Shown here: piece after piece, positions 23,453 to 34,681 of the stretch
How positions within the stretch are numbered: position 1 is the stretch's first letter
Layout of the letters: the number at the start of each line of letters is the position of its first letter
Origin: Pseudocercospora fijiensis CIRAD86
Taxonomy: Eukaryota > Ascomycota > Dothideomycetes > Mycosphaerellales > Mycosphaerellaceae
Direction of reading: 5' to 3'
Assembly: GCF_000340215.1 (NCBI RefSeq)
Contig: NW_006921545.1
Location: 239,020-303,019 of the forward strand
DNA length: 64,000 nt
Position numbers and translations under genes: made by a program
The notes under the pieces: generated by a model
Seen by the model: the letters and a program-made list of their open reading frames with translations, nothing else
Database searches by the model: none
Told to the model about the DNA's origin: nothing

Positions 23453-26400
23453 GTAGCCCCCCTTTCGTTTTACGCGTAGTTCCTACGACGCTAAAGTAGG
23501 TCCGTATATAATAGGTACTAGTATTCTTACCCTAGTTCGGGACGGAGACCTTGTTCCAAATTCTATTCGTATACGTCTCGGAGGAAGTGTTCCGGGATAG
23601 CTCCTTCTATCGTTATATAGTCGGTATAATCTCGTAGGAATTCTTCGATTACTTCGCGGGCGAAGATAATATAGCGTAGAGGTTCCTAGGTCGTATCCTC
23701 GTCTAAGTATCTCTCCTACTATACCTCTCCCTACGGTCCGGAAAGGTTAAGATTACCGAAGTTCACATTACCGAAGCTCTACCCGATAATTCCCCGTACT
23801 ATACCTAAGGCAGACTCCGGCTCGTCTTCGGCTTAATCGGTAGCCTCGGTAGCTTCTAGAATCGGCGGAATGTCTTTAGAGTCCGTTAATTTCTCCGGCG
23901 GTCCTTAGGTTAACTACGTATTTTACTAGATAGATATTAAGATTATCGGATAGATCTAGCTCGTATACGTACGTACCGACTTTTTTTATAATTCGGAAGG
24001 GTTCTAGGTTTTTCTAGTCGAGCTTTTTCGAGGGTCGGTTAGTTCTAGTATACCGCGAGTCGAGGTAGACGTAATCTCTGACTTAGTAGTCTAACGCGGC
24101 GCGTCTACGCTAATTAGCGTAGTACTCGTATACTTCCTAGGTATATCTTATCTCGTCCTAGAGCTCTTAGTAGGTCTAAGCTATCTAAAGAGCGAAGGTA
24201 TCGGCGTCTCTTTCCGGATCGTTTACCGGGGGCTCTAGGTCGATCTCCGCTAGTTCTATACCGGTTCGGGGATAAACCCTAGCCGAAGCGTAGAAGGGCG
24301 TAGTTTAAGTCGTCGTTAATTTCTAATTATTAATAGCAAATTTAATAGAAGGCGATAATCTTAGCTAGTCGTTTTAATAGTAATTATAGAAGTACTTAAT
24401 AATTTGTTCGATCTAAGCGTTCGCCTATTCTATTTATCCGTCGGTCTATAGGTAGTAAGCCGTTATAAGGCGTACTTAGATTTTAAGTCGCTCGTAGAGG
24501 CGCTTCTAGAAGCGGGCGACGAAATTCGGGCCGCGATTAGATAGAATTAATTTAGGTAGGCCTATATCTTTTTATATATCTCGGTAAAAGACCTAAGCTA
24601 TATTCTTCGCCGTTAGGCTATAGGCATTTAATACCTTCTTGCGTTTAGTAAGGCGGCAGACTACGACTAGTATATTTTAAACTAGAGGCCGTTAAAGTCG
24701 GATCCTTTCGGTAGGCCTATAATAAAATCTATTAAAATATATTACTAAGGTCGTAGAGGAATTTCAAGAGGCTTTAGTAGTCCTTGCGGCTTACGCGTAT
24801 CTGCTTTTACTCTACGGTATACTACGTAGTTCTTAATAAATCGCTCGATATCTCGGTATAGGTTAGGCTAGTAGTACTACTTCTAGAGTTAAGATAATAT
24901 CTTAGCTCGGCCGGGATATACTATTCCGAGAGGGTCGTAAGCTAAACGTATAATCTAATCGCGTAGATCTTCGAAATCCGGGACGTAGAGGGTATTCCTA
25001 AACGTTATACGGAGCGCTCGGGGTAGAGTTCTACGGAGTTCGTACTTAGAGAGAGAAATATTTTCGTATAGTCGTTCTTTATTCTATAAAGTTTAGATTA
25101 GGCCTATAGTAAAAGCCTCTTCGGCGTACGCTATCGTAAGCTACTACTTAAGTTAGATAGGTTCGAGGAGGTCTTACGCTTCTTCTTTGCTATCCTAGTT
25201 ACTATCCGAGCTTTCTAAGCTCGTATCTTCGTCGTCCGAGCTATTATTATCCCTAAGAAAGGCGGGCGCGGCTATTAGTACGAAGGATACTATAAGAGGT
25301 TCCGGGCCGGTAAAGTCGTCTCCGAGGAGCTTATATAGTTCCTAACTTAGATTATACTCTTTAAGGATAGACTACTCTTCGCGCTACGGGCCTCGATCTA
25401 AAGGCGAGTCTCCGTTACGTCTCGTAAGTACGTCGGCCTATAAATTTGCTTTACCGGGCGTATACTAAATTATAAAGTTAAACCGGGAAAGGAACTCGCT
25501 CTAACGTACTTACCTACGGCTAAGGATCTTGCTTTAAAGGAAGTAGACGAGATTCTTATAATCTAAGCTAACCTAGATCGGCGATTCGGAGCCCTCGAGC
25601 TCCGGGCGCTATTCTTCGAAGGCCTTAACGATAGCGAGGAGTTCTTTATCGTAGATATCGTAATTATATTCCGCGGAGGATATTTTCTTAGAGAGGTAGG
25701 CTACGGATAGCTATATATCTTCCGGGGTCGCTCGCTAAAGGAGAACGGCGCTAGTCGTACCGTCGGAAGTATCGGTTTCTAAACGCGTTTCTTTATTAAA
25801 GTCGAAGTTCTATAGGATCGGTACGGTTATAAAACTTTATCGTAGCTAGTCGAAGGCTTCTTAATAGGCCGGAGACTATTCGAATATAACGTCTTTCCGC
25901 GTAGGTACTATAAGAGGACGGGCGATCCTACTAAAATTCTATATAAATCTCTAGTAGAAGTTAGTAAAACCGAAGAAGCCTTAGACTTCTTTTACGTTTC
26001 GTAGTACTCCCTAGTTTAGAACGGCTTTAATTTTACCGGGATGTATTCGGATACCTTCTAAAGAGATAATAAGGCCGAGGAACTTTACCTCTTACTTATA
26101 GAATTCGTATTTATCGATATCGATATATAGTCCGGCTTCTTCGAGTTTCTAAAGTACCTTTTCGATATATTCGTAGTATTCTGCTTTCGTTTTACTATAG
26201 ATTAGGATATCGTCTATATATACTAAAACGAAGTCGTCTAAGAGTTCTTTAAGCGTATCGTTAATATAGGATTAGAACGTACTAGGCCCGTTATAGAGTC
26301 CGAACGGTAAGACTAGGTATTCGAAAAGGCCGTAACGGGTTCGGAAGGCTATTAGCTATTCGTCTCCTTCGGCAATACGTATTACGTTAAAGGTAGCGAT

Positions 26401-28757
26401 TACGTTAAGCTTAGTAAACTAGCGAGCTTTCGAAAGGCGTTCGAGCGTTTCGTTTACGAGAGGAATTAGATAGCGGTTCTTTTTCGTTAAAGCGTTAAGG
26501 CCCCGGTAATTTACGTAGGAGCGGAGACCTCCGCCGGGTTTTCAGGCAGATATAACTAGTACAGTAGCTTAGGAGGAACTAGGGCGGATAAAGCCTTTTT
26601 ATAAGTTATATTCTAGGTATTTGTTTAATACGAGGAGCTCGTCTCGAGATATAGAGTAGAGAGGGCCGTACGGTAGCGGTTTACCGTCGATTAATTCTAT
26701 TTTATAGTCGATATCCGGCCGGTACGGCGGTAGAATATTAGCGTTCTTCTTCGAAAACTAGTAGAGTCGGTACTAGTACTCCTTTAGTAGTTTCGTTTTT
26801 AGATCCGTAGGTTCTTCGTCGAACTTTCGGATAACCTTCTCGATATCCTATATCGTAGTAGTAAAGATCTAAGTACGTTTATCGCGGGTAAGACGCGAAA
26901 AGGTAGCCCCGCTAATAGCGAATACGGTACGATCTTAGGAAGTTTCGGGATTAGAACTAAATTCGCTAAAATAGTACTCTATATAATACTTACTCGTAAA
27001 AGATAGAGATTCGGAGGCCTAGTCGATAACTAGGTTATACTTTTTAAGCTAAGGAAGACTAAGAATAACGGGGTAAGTCTTCGGAAGTTTCGTAAGGAAA
27101 AACATAATATATTCGGTATACGGGCCGATAGTAATAGATAAGTAGTAGATCTAGGTTACCTTACCGGCGGCCGCGGTCGTACCGTTAAATATCTCTAACT
27201 CCCGAGCGTACGTAAGGTCTTAGAACGTTAAGCCGAGCTCTCTCGTATAGTCGTAATCTATAAACGAGTAGCCGGTTACGCCCTTATTAATAAGAGCTAT
27301 AGTTTTTAATAATTTCTTTTGATTTCCTATTAACGTTTCTACTACGAAAGGCTAGTAAACTAACTCTTTCTCTATAGCTAAGCTAGAGAAAGGGAAGGTA
27401 GTAGTAGAGACTCTTAACTTCGGAATAAATAAACCTTATAACCGACTATATATAAGGTTCAAGCTTTTCCCTAGCTACTTAGAGTAGCGCTAGCCGGTAA
27501 AGGCGTATCTAGAGTCGTAATATTCGCGGCGGCGACTCGCTATATCGTTAGCGTATTTAGCCGACCGACGAGAGATAGGTAGAGGTAAGCAATATATCCT
27601 TTTATACTATAGTAGATATATTCTCCTACCGTAGGGCGGCGCTACTTCTCTTCTTCTAAAAGCTTACCGTTTACTAGGGGCGCGCGTAGACGGGCGCCGA
27701 GTAAGGTAGCGCTTAAATCTATCGGTTTAGCGGTAGGCTAGGCGCCTAGCGGTATTAGGGCTATAGCGGGAGCTAGTACTAAAGCCGGCGTCTAATATAT
27801 CTATAGTTCCGATAGTAGCGTAGCGAACGGCGATATAAAGCGGACGGTATTCGTATAGGCGCCTCCGCGGTTAGCGATAATTTTCGCGAAGTTTCGAGTT
27901 ATATTATAGATACGTATTAGTAATACGTAAAGTTCGGTAATATCTAGAGTCTCCGTATCTTTATCGCGGACTTATAATTTTATTTCTTCGCTAAGACTAT
28001 ATACTAAGATCTATTTAGCGACGTCCGAAGGGTATTTAGCGTACCTAATCTTATACTAGAAGGCGGCGTAGTATTCTTAGTAGGTCTTATTTACTTACTT
28101 AAGTTTATCTAAGTTAAGGCGCGGGGTTTGCTTACGGTCTAGGTTGCTAAAGCTAGCGTCGAGTGCTTTCTAGATACTAGTCGTCGTAGTAGTTTCTACG
28201 TTTTCTAAAAGGCTATAGTAGGAATTAAGGGCAAAGCCGCCGAGTAGAGAGAATATAAATCCGGTCTTTAAAGCTTTAGTCGGATAGTAGTCGGCGTTAG
28301 CGAGGAAGCGGATTTTAACTTATATTTTAAATTCTTCGTATACTTTACGCTTACTAGTAAAGCGTTCGGGATCGCTAAGTTTCTTACTCTTATTTAAAGT
28401 AGGCGTAAATAGATATAAGGCGGGTACCGCGGCGCCTAAGCGAGTAGAGGCAAGCTACGACTAGAGGCGGCCTACTTCGTCTTCTTTTTCTACGATAGAG
28501 GTATTCGCGTCGTTAAGAGTAGTACTAAGGCTAGTACGAGAGACCGAGAGGAAACGAGTAGCGTCTTTATAGGCCTTAAGTAGGTTAGCGAGTAGTTCCG
28601 GGTCGGTAGTATAGGCGTAATCTAGTTGCTCGCGCGTAGCGGGGATCTCCTTCTATACTAAGATTAAAAAATTAGGTACGTCGTTAGGTCTTATATTTTA
28701 AATCTACTCGTCGGGAGTATCTATCGTAATAGAGGCGTTTTTAGAGGCAGTTCGTAA
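23453..28757 (-). pseudogene. Gypsy-B Gag-Pol, RIP-damaged
   Basis: Minus strand, right to left. Gag at about 28450-27600 reads KLSDPERFTSKRKVYEEF, then IFSLLGGFALN and LNLDKLKQVNKTYQEYYAAF, typical of Ty3/Gypsy capsid. The protease region is at about 27350-26950. RT has an intact core VYIDDILIYSK at about 26230-26191. RNase H is at about 25950-25300. The integrase core is at about 24770-24690 (IDFIIGLPKGSDFNG), and an integrase C-terminal segment is near 24060-23950. Stops are TAG/TAA in place of Gln or Trp. A chromodomain at the C-terminus is not clear. The start codon is not determined. Confidence 0.87.
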
Positions 28758-29471
28758 TATAAGGGTTAGCGGCTAAGTAGTAAGAATATATACTAACCTT
28801 TAAACGGAACTAAAGGGAGTACTAAATTAATATAGCTACTATCTGTATAAGACGAACTACGAAGAAAGGAAGAAGGGTACCTTAGAGGGAGAGCCCCTTC
28901 CTTAGTATCCCGCCCTATAGGCGTCTAGTGCGTCCGACGCGTAAGCGTAGGTATATATATCTTACTTACTTACTTTTTAGTAAACCTCTACTTTTAGGTC
29001 CTTCCCTACGCGCTAAGCGTACGCGCGCGTATCCCGCTTATCCGCTATCTCGTAGCGGCTTTGTTTCCTAGCTAACTTATACAGCGTACGTATACGAACT
29101 CCGAGGAACTCGTTTAACCGCTCTTAAGTAAATATGTTTCTCCTAGCTCTTTACTGTCTTCCGGTTCCTTCCTACTACTCGGATCTATCCTACGACTATA
29201 TCTGTTTTGCTTACTATCGTCCGTATACGCGTACGCGTAGTTTAGTATAGTCCCGTCGTTCGTATATTAATACGTAACGTATTGTTCTACTATATAGGGA
29301 CTCCCGCGGAGTCCCTAAGATATTACGTTATACGGCTAAATAGGCGGCTAACTAGACGACCTACTTCGCTAGGGGCCCCTATCGCTAAGGCAACTTAAAT
29401 TCGATATTACTTTATAGTATAGCGGCTAGCTTATAGGACTTATCGGTACTTTCTAGGCAGCTACTATAATA
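28758..29471 (-). repeat. 5' LTR of Gypsy-B
   Basis: About 714 bp, paired with 22751-23452. The extra length includes a small duplication near 29100 (ACTCCGAGGAACTCG compared with ACTCG). The sequence just inside it (TTACGAACTGCC on the minus strand) is where a primer-binding site is expected; no tRNA match is claimed. Confidence 0.9.
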
Positions 29472-29476
29472 GTAAC

Positions 29477-29891
29477 CGTTATAGGACCTAGCGTATATAT
29501 TCTCGGTATTCTTCTTCTGTCTTAGAAAAGATAAGAATATCGTCGAGGTAGACAACGTATTTATAGTCTAGTAATCCGGCTAGGGCTTGATTAATATATA
29601 ACTAGAAGGTTACTAGCGCGTTCGTAAGTCTAAATAGTATAACTAGGTATTTAAAGAGGCTATAACGAGTCTTAAATACGGCCTTCTATTCGTTACCCTT
29701 ACGAATACGGTACCGATAATAGATATCTTTTAGGTCTAATTTGCTAAAGATCTTTAGCATCCAAGTCGGTTCATTATTTTGCTACTAAGTAGTAGTAGAA
29801 GCGGTTCCCAATAGTAACTTAATTAAGTCCGCGGTAATCGATATAGAGTCGTATACCGCTATCCTTCTTAGGGACGAAGAGGATTAGTACG
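29477..29891 (-). pseudogene. Gypsy-A Pol, central RT segment between two insertions
   Basis: A 415-bp piece of Gypsy-A reverse transcriptase left between Gypsy-B and hAT-1. It reads, on the minus strand, VLILFVPKKDSGIRLYIDY at about 29890-29830 and the catalytic core KYVVYLDDILIFSK at about 29571-29530, with both Asp codons intact. The upstream part, KKG*IRPSKSPSG, lies beyond hAT-1 at about 53250-53210, and the downstream part beyond Gypsy-B at 22745. Confidence 0.9.
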
Positions 29892-29899
29892 CCGCTAGG

Positions 29900-29990
29900 T
29901 AGACCCCGTAGTAGTTCGGTTTACGAACTACTAAACGTATAGAGTTTAGTTTCTTAGCGGTAAACTAGCTCCCTAGTTCCGGTTTGGTTT
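29900..29990 (+). repeat. Left terminal inverted repeat region of hAT-1
   Basis: The first 20 bases are the perfect inverted repeat of the right end. The following segment (GTTTAGTTTCTTAGCGG, then TTCCGGTTTGGTTTTTT) matches the right end of the inner 402-bp element in reverse complement, so both belong to one family. Confidence 0.85.
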
Positions 29991-30884
29991 TTTAAACTAT
30001 ACAGATTCCTAGTTTAAACTAGAGACTATATTAGTTTTACTATAAGGATACTCTTCTTCGACTGCCGGCTACGATTGCCGGCTATAATAGTAACTAGGCT
30101 ATATTTACTACGCTCGCGGTTGCCTTACTAATAGCTATTGCCGTTACTAGGGCGTAGTTACTATTACTAGGGCGCAGTTACCGTTACTAGGGCGTAGTTA
30201 CTATAGTTACGAAAGCTTACCTATATAACGTTACGTAGGCGGCAACAATTAGGGCTTCGCGATATTCTTATATCTTTTAACTTCTTCCTCTAGAACTATA
30301 CCTATAATAACTACTATACGCTACGCCCCTACCCCCCTTCCTAAAAATAGTACGAGAGAAGCGCGCCGCGCGCTATATAGAAGATAGAACTAAAGACCGC
30401 GAGTTTATTTTGCCTTACTATCTAAGAAAAAAGCGTAAGACTAAAGAGGAGTACTCTACGAAGAAGAATTCCGTACGAGACCGCGAGAGAAAGGAGAAGA
30501 TAGATAAGGATAAAAGATTAAAGGATAAAAGAAGAAGGGCGCGGAATAAAGTATTCTATCGATAGCTAGCGCCTATAGAAAAAAGTAAAGATTAGAATAA
30601 GAACACAATCTAAGAGAACGCTAAGAGGAGGAAGGAATTACGTCTAGTTTTCGAGCGTAAGTTTCTAGTAGCGTAAGTTAATCTAGCCGATAGCTATAGC
30701 CGGCATTCTTTTCTTTAAGACGTTAACTAATAGCATTTAGACCTATAGCCGCTACCTCTATCGATATAATAGATAGTAACGGAGATATTTAGATAGCCGA
30801 GAATAATAATACTAGAGGTTAGGATGCCGCGAAAGAGTATAATACTACGAATAAAGGAGCTAAAAAAGCGAGGAGATACTATAC
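29991..30884. other. hAT-1 5' subterminal region
   Basis: No protein is identified. Between 30060 and 30100 GCCGGCTA-type motifs repeat. At about 30115-30200 an imperfect tandem repeat with TTACTAGGGCG units occurs. At 30350-30680 a Lys/Arg-rich frame can be read on the plus strand, but it has no clear start or domain. Confidence 0.45.
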
Positions 30885-30892
30885 GTCGCTCT

Positions 30893-31294
30893 TAGACCCT
30901 ATAGTAGTTCGGGTTAGTTTGGTTTAGTTTACTAAGCCGAAATTCTAGTTTAGTTTAGTTTAGTTTACTAAGGATCCGGTATACGGACCGGTTTGCCGGC
31001 TACGTACCGGCTACGGATAAAAACCTAGCCTAAAACACGTCTAAATAGCCCGAAACATAGATGCAATCGTATAGGGTATATAATATAGGGTCCCCGAGGG
31101 CTCCCGGATCCTATCCGAGGTCGTCGTATATCGTCGTAGTTTAGTCGGATTCTCTCGGAAACTAGCTTAGACTAGCGGGGTAAAAAACCAAACCGGAACT
31201 AAACCGGAGGGGTACCGCTAAGAAACTAAACTATATACGTTTTATAGTTCGTAAACCGAACTACTACGGGTAAACCGAACTACTACGGGGTCTA
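30893..31294 (-). mobile_element. 402-bp non-autonomous hAT relative inserted in hAT-1
   Basis: Ends TAGACCCTATAGTAGTTCGG (left) and its complement form TAGACCCCGTAGTAGTTCGG (right), flanked by near-identical 8-bp sequences GTCGCTCT (30885-30892) and GTCGATCT (31295-31302). The left end resembles the right end of hAT-1 and vice versa. It is therefore an internally deleted copy inserted in the opposite orientation. There is no coding capacity, and mobilisation would have needed transposase in trans. Confidence 0.75.
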
Positions 31295-31302
31295 GTCGAT
31301 CT

Positions 31303-32200
31303 AGTAATAGATATAGTCTTAGGGCCTAACGCTATAGACGATAAGCGCTAGGAGTAGATCGAGTATAGTTAAAGAGACGAGGTAGTAGTAAAGAGCTAAG
31401 GTATAAGTCCTATTAATCTAGAAAATTATCGTTAAAGCTACTACGAAAAGCTAGCAAGGATTAGAATCGAGACTAGTCGTCTTTATATCCTCGATATAGA
31501 GTAGAAATTTCTTTATTAGTACTAGAGCGATGCCTTTACGTCTATAAAGGCAAAGTAGCTTACGATTAATACAATCGGGGCTAGGTATCTAGAGATAGCG
31601 GAAGAGTTCCTAAAGGAGGAAAGGATATAAGTAATTATTCTATACTCGGTATATATAGCCGGCGTTCGTAGCCGGTAGATACTAATACTTAAATAGAAAG
31701 CGTTTCTCGAGGATAGAGTACTACTACTATATAAAATCTTTACTAAGGTAGAGAGGGCTTATATCCGGAATCTAAGCTAGTAGTAGGATAGGTTAGCGTT
31801 AGAATTCTCTAAATCTCTATATAAGCCTCCGAAGGATTACCTATTTTAGCGATATAGCTTTATCTCGACTACTCTATAGATACCGGACGAAGCTCGGGCG
31901 CTCTTTAAGATCTTTACTAAGAAGCGGAAGGAGTTCGAGGATTAGAATTAGTTAATAGAGCTATTAGTTAGTATTAGGTTTCGTAGTTAGACTCGGCCTA
32001 AGCATTTGCTTATCGAGTATCTTATACCGAAAGAGGATAGATTAAGACTAAAAACGAGCTTAGATTCGTTAGGTATAGTAGCTCGGTTCCGTTAGTAGGA
32101 GAGAACCGCTATATCGAAGGTAAAATTCTAGTAGTTAGGCTAGCTAGGGTAGCTAGGAAACAAAAAAAAAGGTAGCTAGCTATCTACTACCTAGCTATTC
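31303..32200 (+). pseudogene. hAT-1 ORF of unknown function upstream of the transposase
   Basis: A plus-strand frame at about 31730-32150 reads as a helical protein with RIP-type stops only: LYKIFTKVERAYIRNLS, then DRLALEFSKSLYKPPKDY, IPDEARALFKIFTKKRKEF, RPKHLLIEYLIPKEDRL and ARFR. Upstream (31400-31730) other frames look partly coding (ITEEFLKEER-like near 31600). No known domain is recognised. It could be an accessory protein of the element or an N-terminal transposase exon in another phase. Confidence 0.4.
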
Positions 32201-34484
32201 CTAACGATACGATACTAATCCCTATAGCTACTAGTATATATCTACTACTCCTTACCTTACCGTATAGAACTTTAAAATATACCGACTAATATTATATATA
32301 TACTAGGCGCTATACTAGGAAGGGTAATAACGAAACGATAGTCGAAATAGTCTAGTATATAAACGAGATTACGATAACGTCGAGAGGAGGTTATATACTC
32401 GCCTTCGAGCTTATCGAGTATTAGACGACGATTAGGGCTAGATTTATCCTCTCTAAATTCTAGTAGTAGAAATTTATTCTAGGGTACTACTACCTAGTCC
32501 TTACCTTTACGGAGTCTAAGTAGAAGGTTATTCGGAGATATAAGAATATCGAGTATTAACCCGGATATCTTCGAAAAGGCTAGCTAGGCGTATCTTTAGA
32601 AACCCGAGTATACTAAGCAGTTTAATAAATAGGTCTATAAGATATAGTTTCTTTTATACTTACGTTTAAAGGAGTATAAACTACGGAAGTACTCGATACG
32701 ATAGGGTAGTAAGGAGCGAACGGATATATTCTAGAAGTTCTTTACGGAGGGGGTATTATACCGTTATACGACTTCTCGACTTAAAGGTTAACTAGTAATT
32801 ATTTATAACTTCTACGGTTTAATCTTAAGATACCCGAAACTAGGGGATAGGAATTTATCGCCTACTAACTATCTCTATTCTAAACGGTATCGGGAATCTT
32901 AAGGAAAGATAAGGGTTAATATAGATATAGCGTTCTAGAAAGAGGTACGTCTTCTAAAATACCGGCTATAGCTACCGGCTACTTTAATTAACCGTATAGA
33001 TCTAGCTAATTATTATAGGCTAGGCTAAAGGAAGCTTAGGGATTAAAGGCTACCGATTTCTCCGCCGAAGACTTTAAGTAACTAGCAAACGAAATGCTAG
33101 CTATAAACGGCCTTCCGGAAGACTTCTACGAAAGGGAGTCTATATAGAAGATAAACCTATATCTTATAACCTACCCCCCCCCCCCTATTTCTCGGCGCAA
33201 TAACCTAGCGTACTATATTCGAAAAGAATAAAAAGGCTACGTTAGACGATATTCGGGAGATCCTCCGTAATACTCGCCGAGTAGCTATTACGATCGATAG
33301 CTAGTTAAGCCGGACTATAAGAGCCTCCTTCCTCTCGATTATACTATACTTTATTAATTCGGATTAGAAACTCTAGGAACTTATAATCGGATTCCCTAAA
33401 ATTCTAGATTCTTATACTAGTAAGGATATAGCGAAGCTTATCTATACGGCAATAGATAGGGTTAGCGTAGTAACGAAACTAATCTCGATTACTACGGACA
33501 ACGCTAGTAATAATCAAACATTATATAAGGCGTTATATATAATTTACTTATATATATCTTTGAAATTGCTAATCGTATCGATAGGGTCGAGTATATAGAG
33601 GAGATTATAAGGTCTATAATCTATCTTAATCTTCTAAATATTAAGCTCGCTACGATTCCGGATATATACGATAATAAAGATAAAGAGGAGCCTAGTAATA
33701 GCCCTAGCCCTATTAAATCGGAGGAATCGGAGCCGACGTCGTTACTAGTTATATCTCTATAGAAGTTTCCCTATCTCGCTTATATAGTTTAAATCGCGAT
33801 CCGAGCCCTCTTTAAGACTCTTAAAATTATACTATTAAACGACGACTAATAGAAGGTCCTAGATAAGGATAAAGCAAAGTCGAAAGTCGAGAAACTCGTT
33901 ATAGTAATAAGACGGGATAAGGTAGAGAGCCCCGCTCTCGTTTTATATAAGATATAACTTTTATCCGTAGCTAGTACCTATAGCTAGTAATCTAGTATAG
34001 TTCTAACTCTTTTTCTCTAGCTTCGTCGTCTCGTAATATATACGAACTCGAGCTTATAGAGATATAACCGATACGAGGCTATTTAAAAGAACCTAATTAA
34101 GCGCCCTAAAACCGATACCTAGAATATCGTATAGAATAAGCGATAGCAAAAGCGGCCTCTTTAGCGCCTACTCTGTTTTACCTAAGACGTAAAGATCCGG
34201 TTCGATTCGACTTTCTATATAGTTACGAGGGGATTACTTTACGTACTGCTCTCGAGATCTATTAGAATTCTAAGGGTATTAAGTAGCTCGGGCTTACCGC
34301 CGCCGAATAGCGCTAAGTAGAGTATCTCGTAAATATTAGCAAGTATTCCGCGAAGGTTACTAATACGATTAGAAAAATCCGAGGACCGACGATCTACCTT
34401 ATCTTATTATACTATAACTAGCTCTTTAACGAGCTCGACGAAACCGTAGCTACGCTAGCTAGGAAGAGCGTTCCCTAGAAAGTA
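32201..34484 (+). pseudogene. hAT-1 transposase, N-terminal and central part
   Basis: hAT transposases excise and reinsert the element using an RNase H-like fold. The central catalytic part is recognisable: VAITIDSWLS-like at 33281-33310 with Trp as TAG, containing the first catalytic Asp; then INSDWKLWELIIGFPKI-like at about 33350-33400; then SITTDNASNN at about 33485-33514 around the second Asp. Before the Gypsy-C insertion the frame reads ILLYYNQLFNELDETVATLA at about 34405-34464. The 32240-33200 part should hold the N-terminal DNA-binding region, but the zinc ligands are not evident. Gypsy-C splits the gene after 34484; the rest resumes at 47518. Confidence 0.8.
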
Positions 34485-34681
34485 TATAAGAAGGGTATAT
34501 TAGTAGGTAGATAGGGTAGTAGTAGATACAGGTAGTATTCGATAGAGAACTAGGAGGAGAGGGAGGAAAGCGGGCAAGTTAGCCTCCTACTAAGCGCTAA
34601 GCCCTACCTAAGGTATTAAGACCCTAGCTTTACTCGAGCCTAGTTATATACCAATTACGTATAACCTCTTTAGTCCTAATA
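34485..34681 (-). repeat. 3' LTR of Gypsy-C
   Basis: 197 bp, starting TATAAGAAGGG and ending TCCTAATA on the plus strand (from TG...CA). It is the same length as the partner LTR, with four C/T or G/A differences. Confidence 0.92.

Larger units (their letters stand above)
22751..29471 (-). mobile_element. Gypsy-B: full-length LTR retrotransposon inside Gypsy-A
   Basis: 6.7 kb, bounded by LTRs of about 702 and 714 bp and flanked by the TSD GTAAC at 22746-22750 and 29472-29476. A polypurine tract (CGAAAGGGGGGCTAC on the minus strand) adjoins the left LTR, so transcription is leftwards. Removing it joins the RT of Gypsy-A in phase. Heavily RIP-damaged throughout, including the LTRs. Confidence 0.93.

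Noticed and set aside
28730..29110. Self-priming site for Gypsy-B
   Set aside because: The best LTR match to the sequence beside the 5' LTR is only 8 nt (TACGAACT) and lies about 340 nt away, unlike the 11-nt matches near 40-60 nt in Gypsy-C and Gypsy-D.
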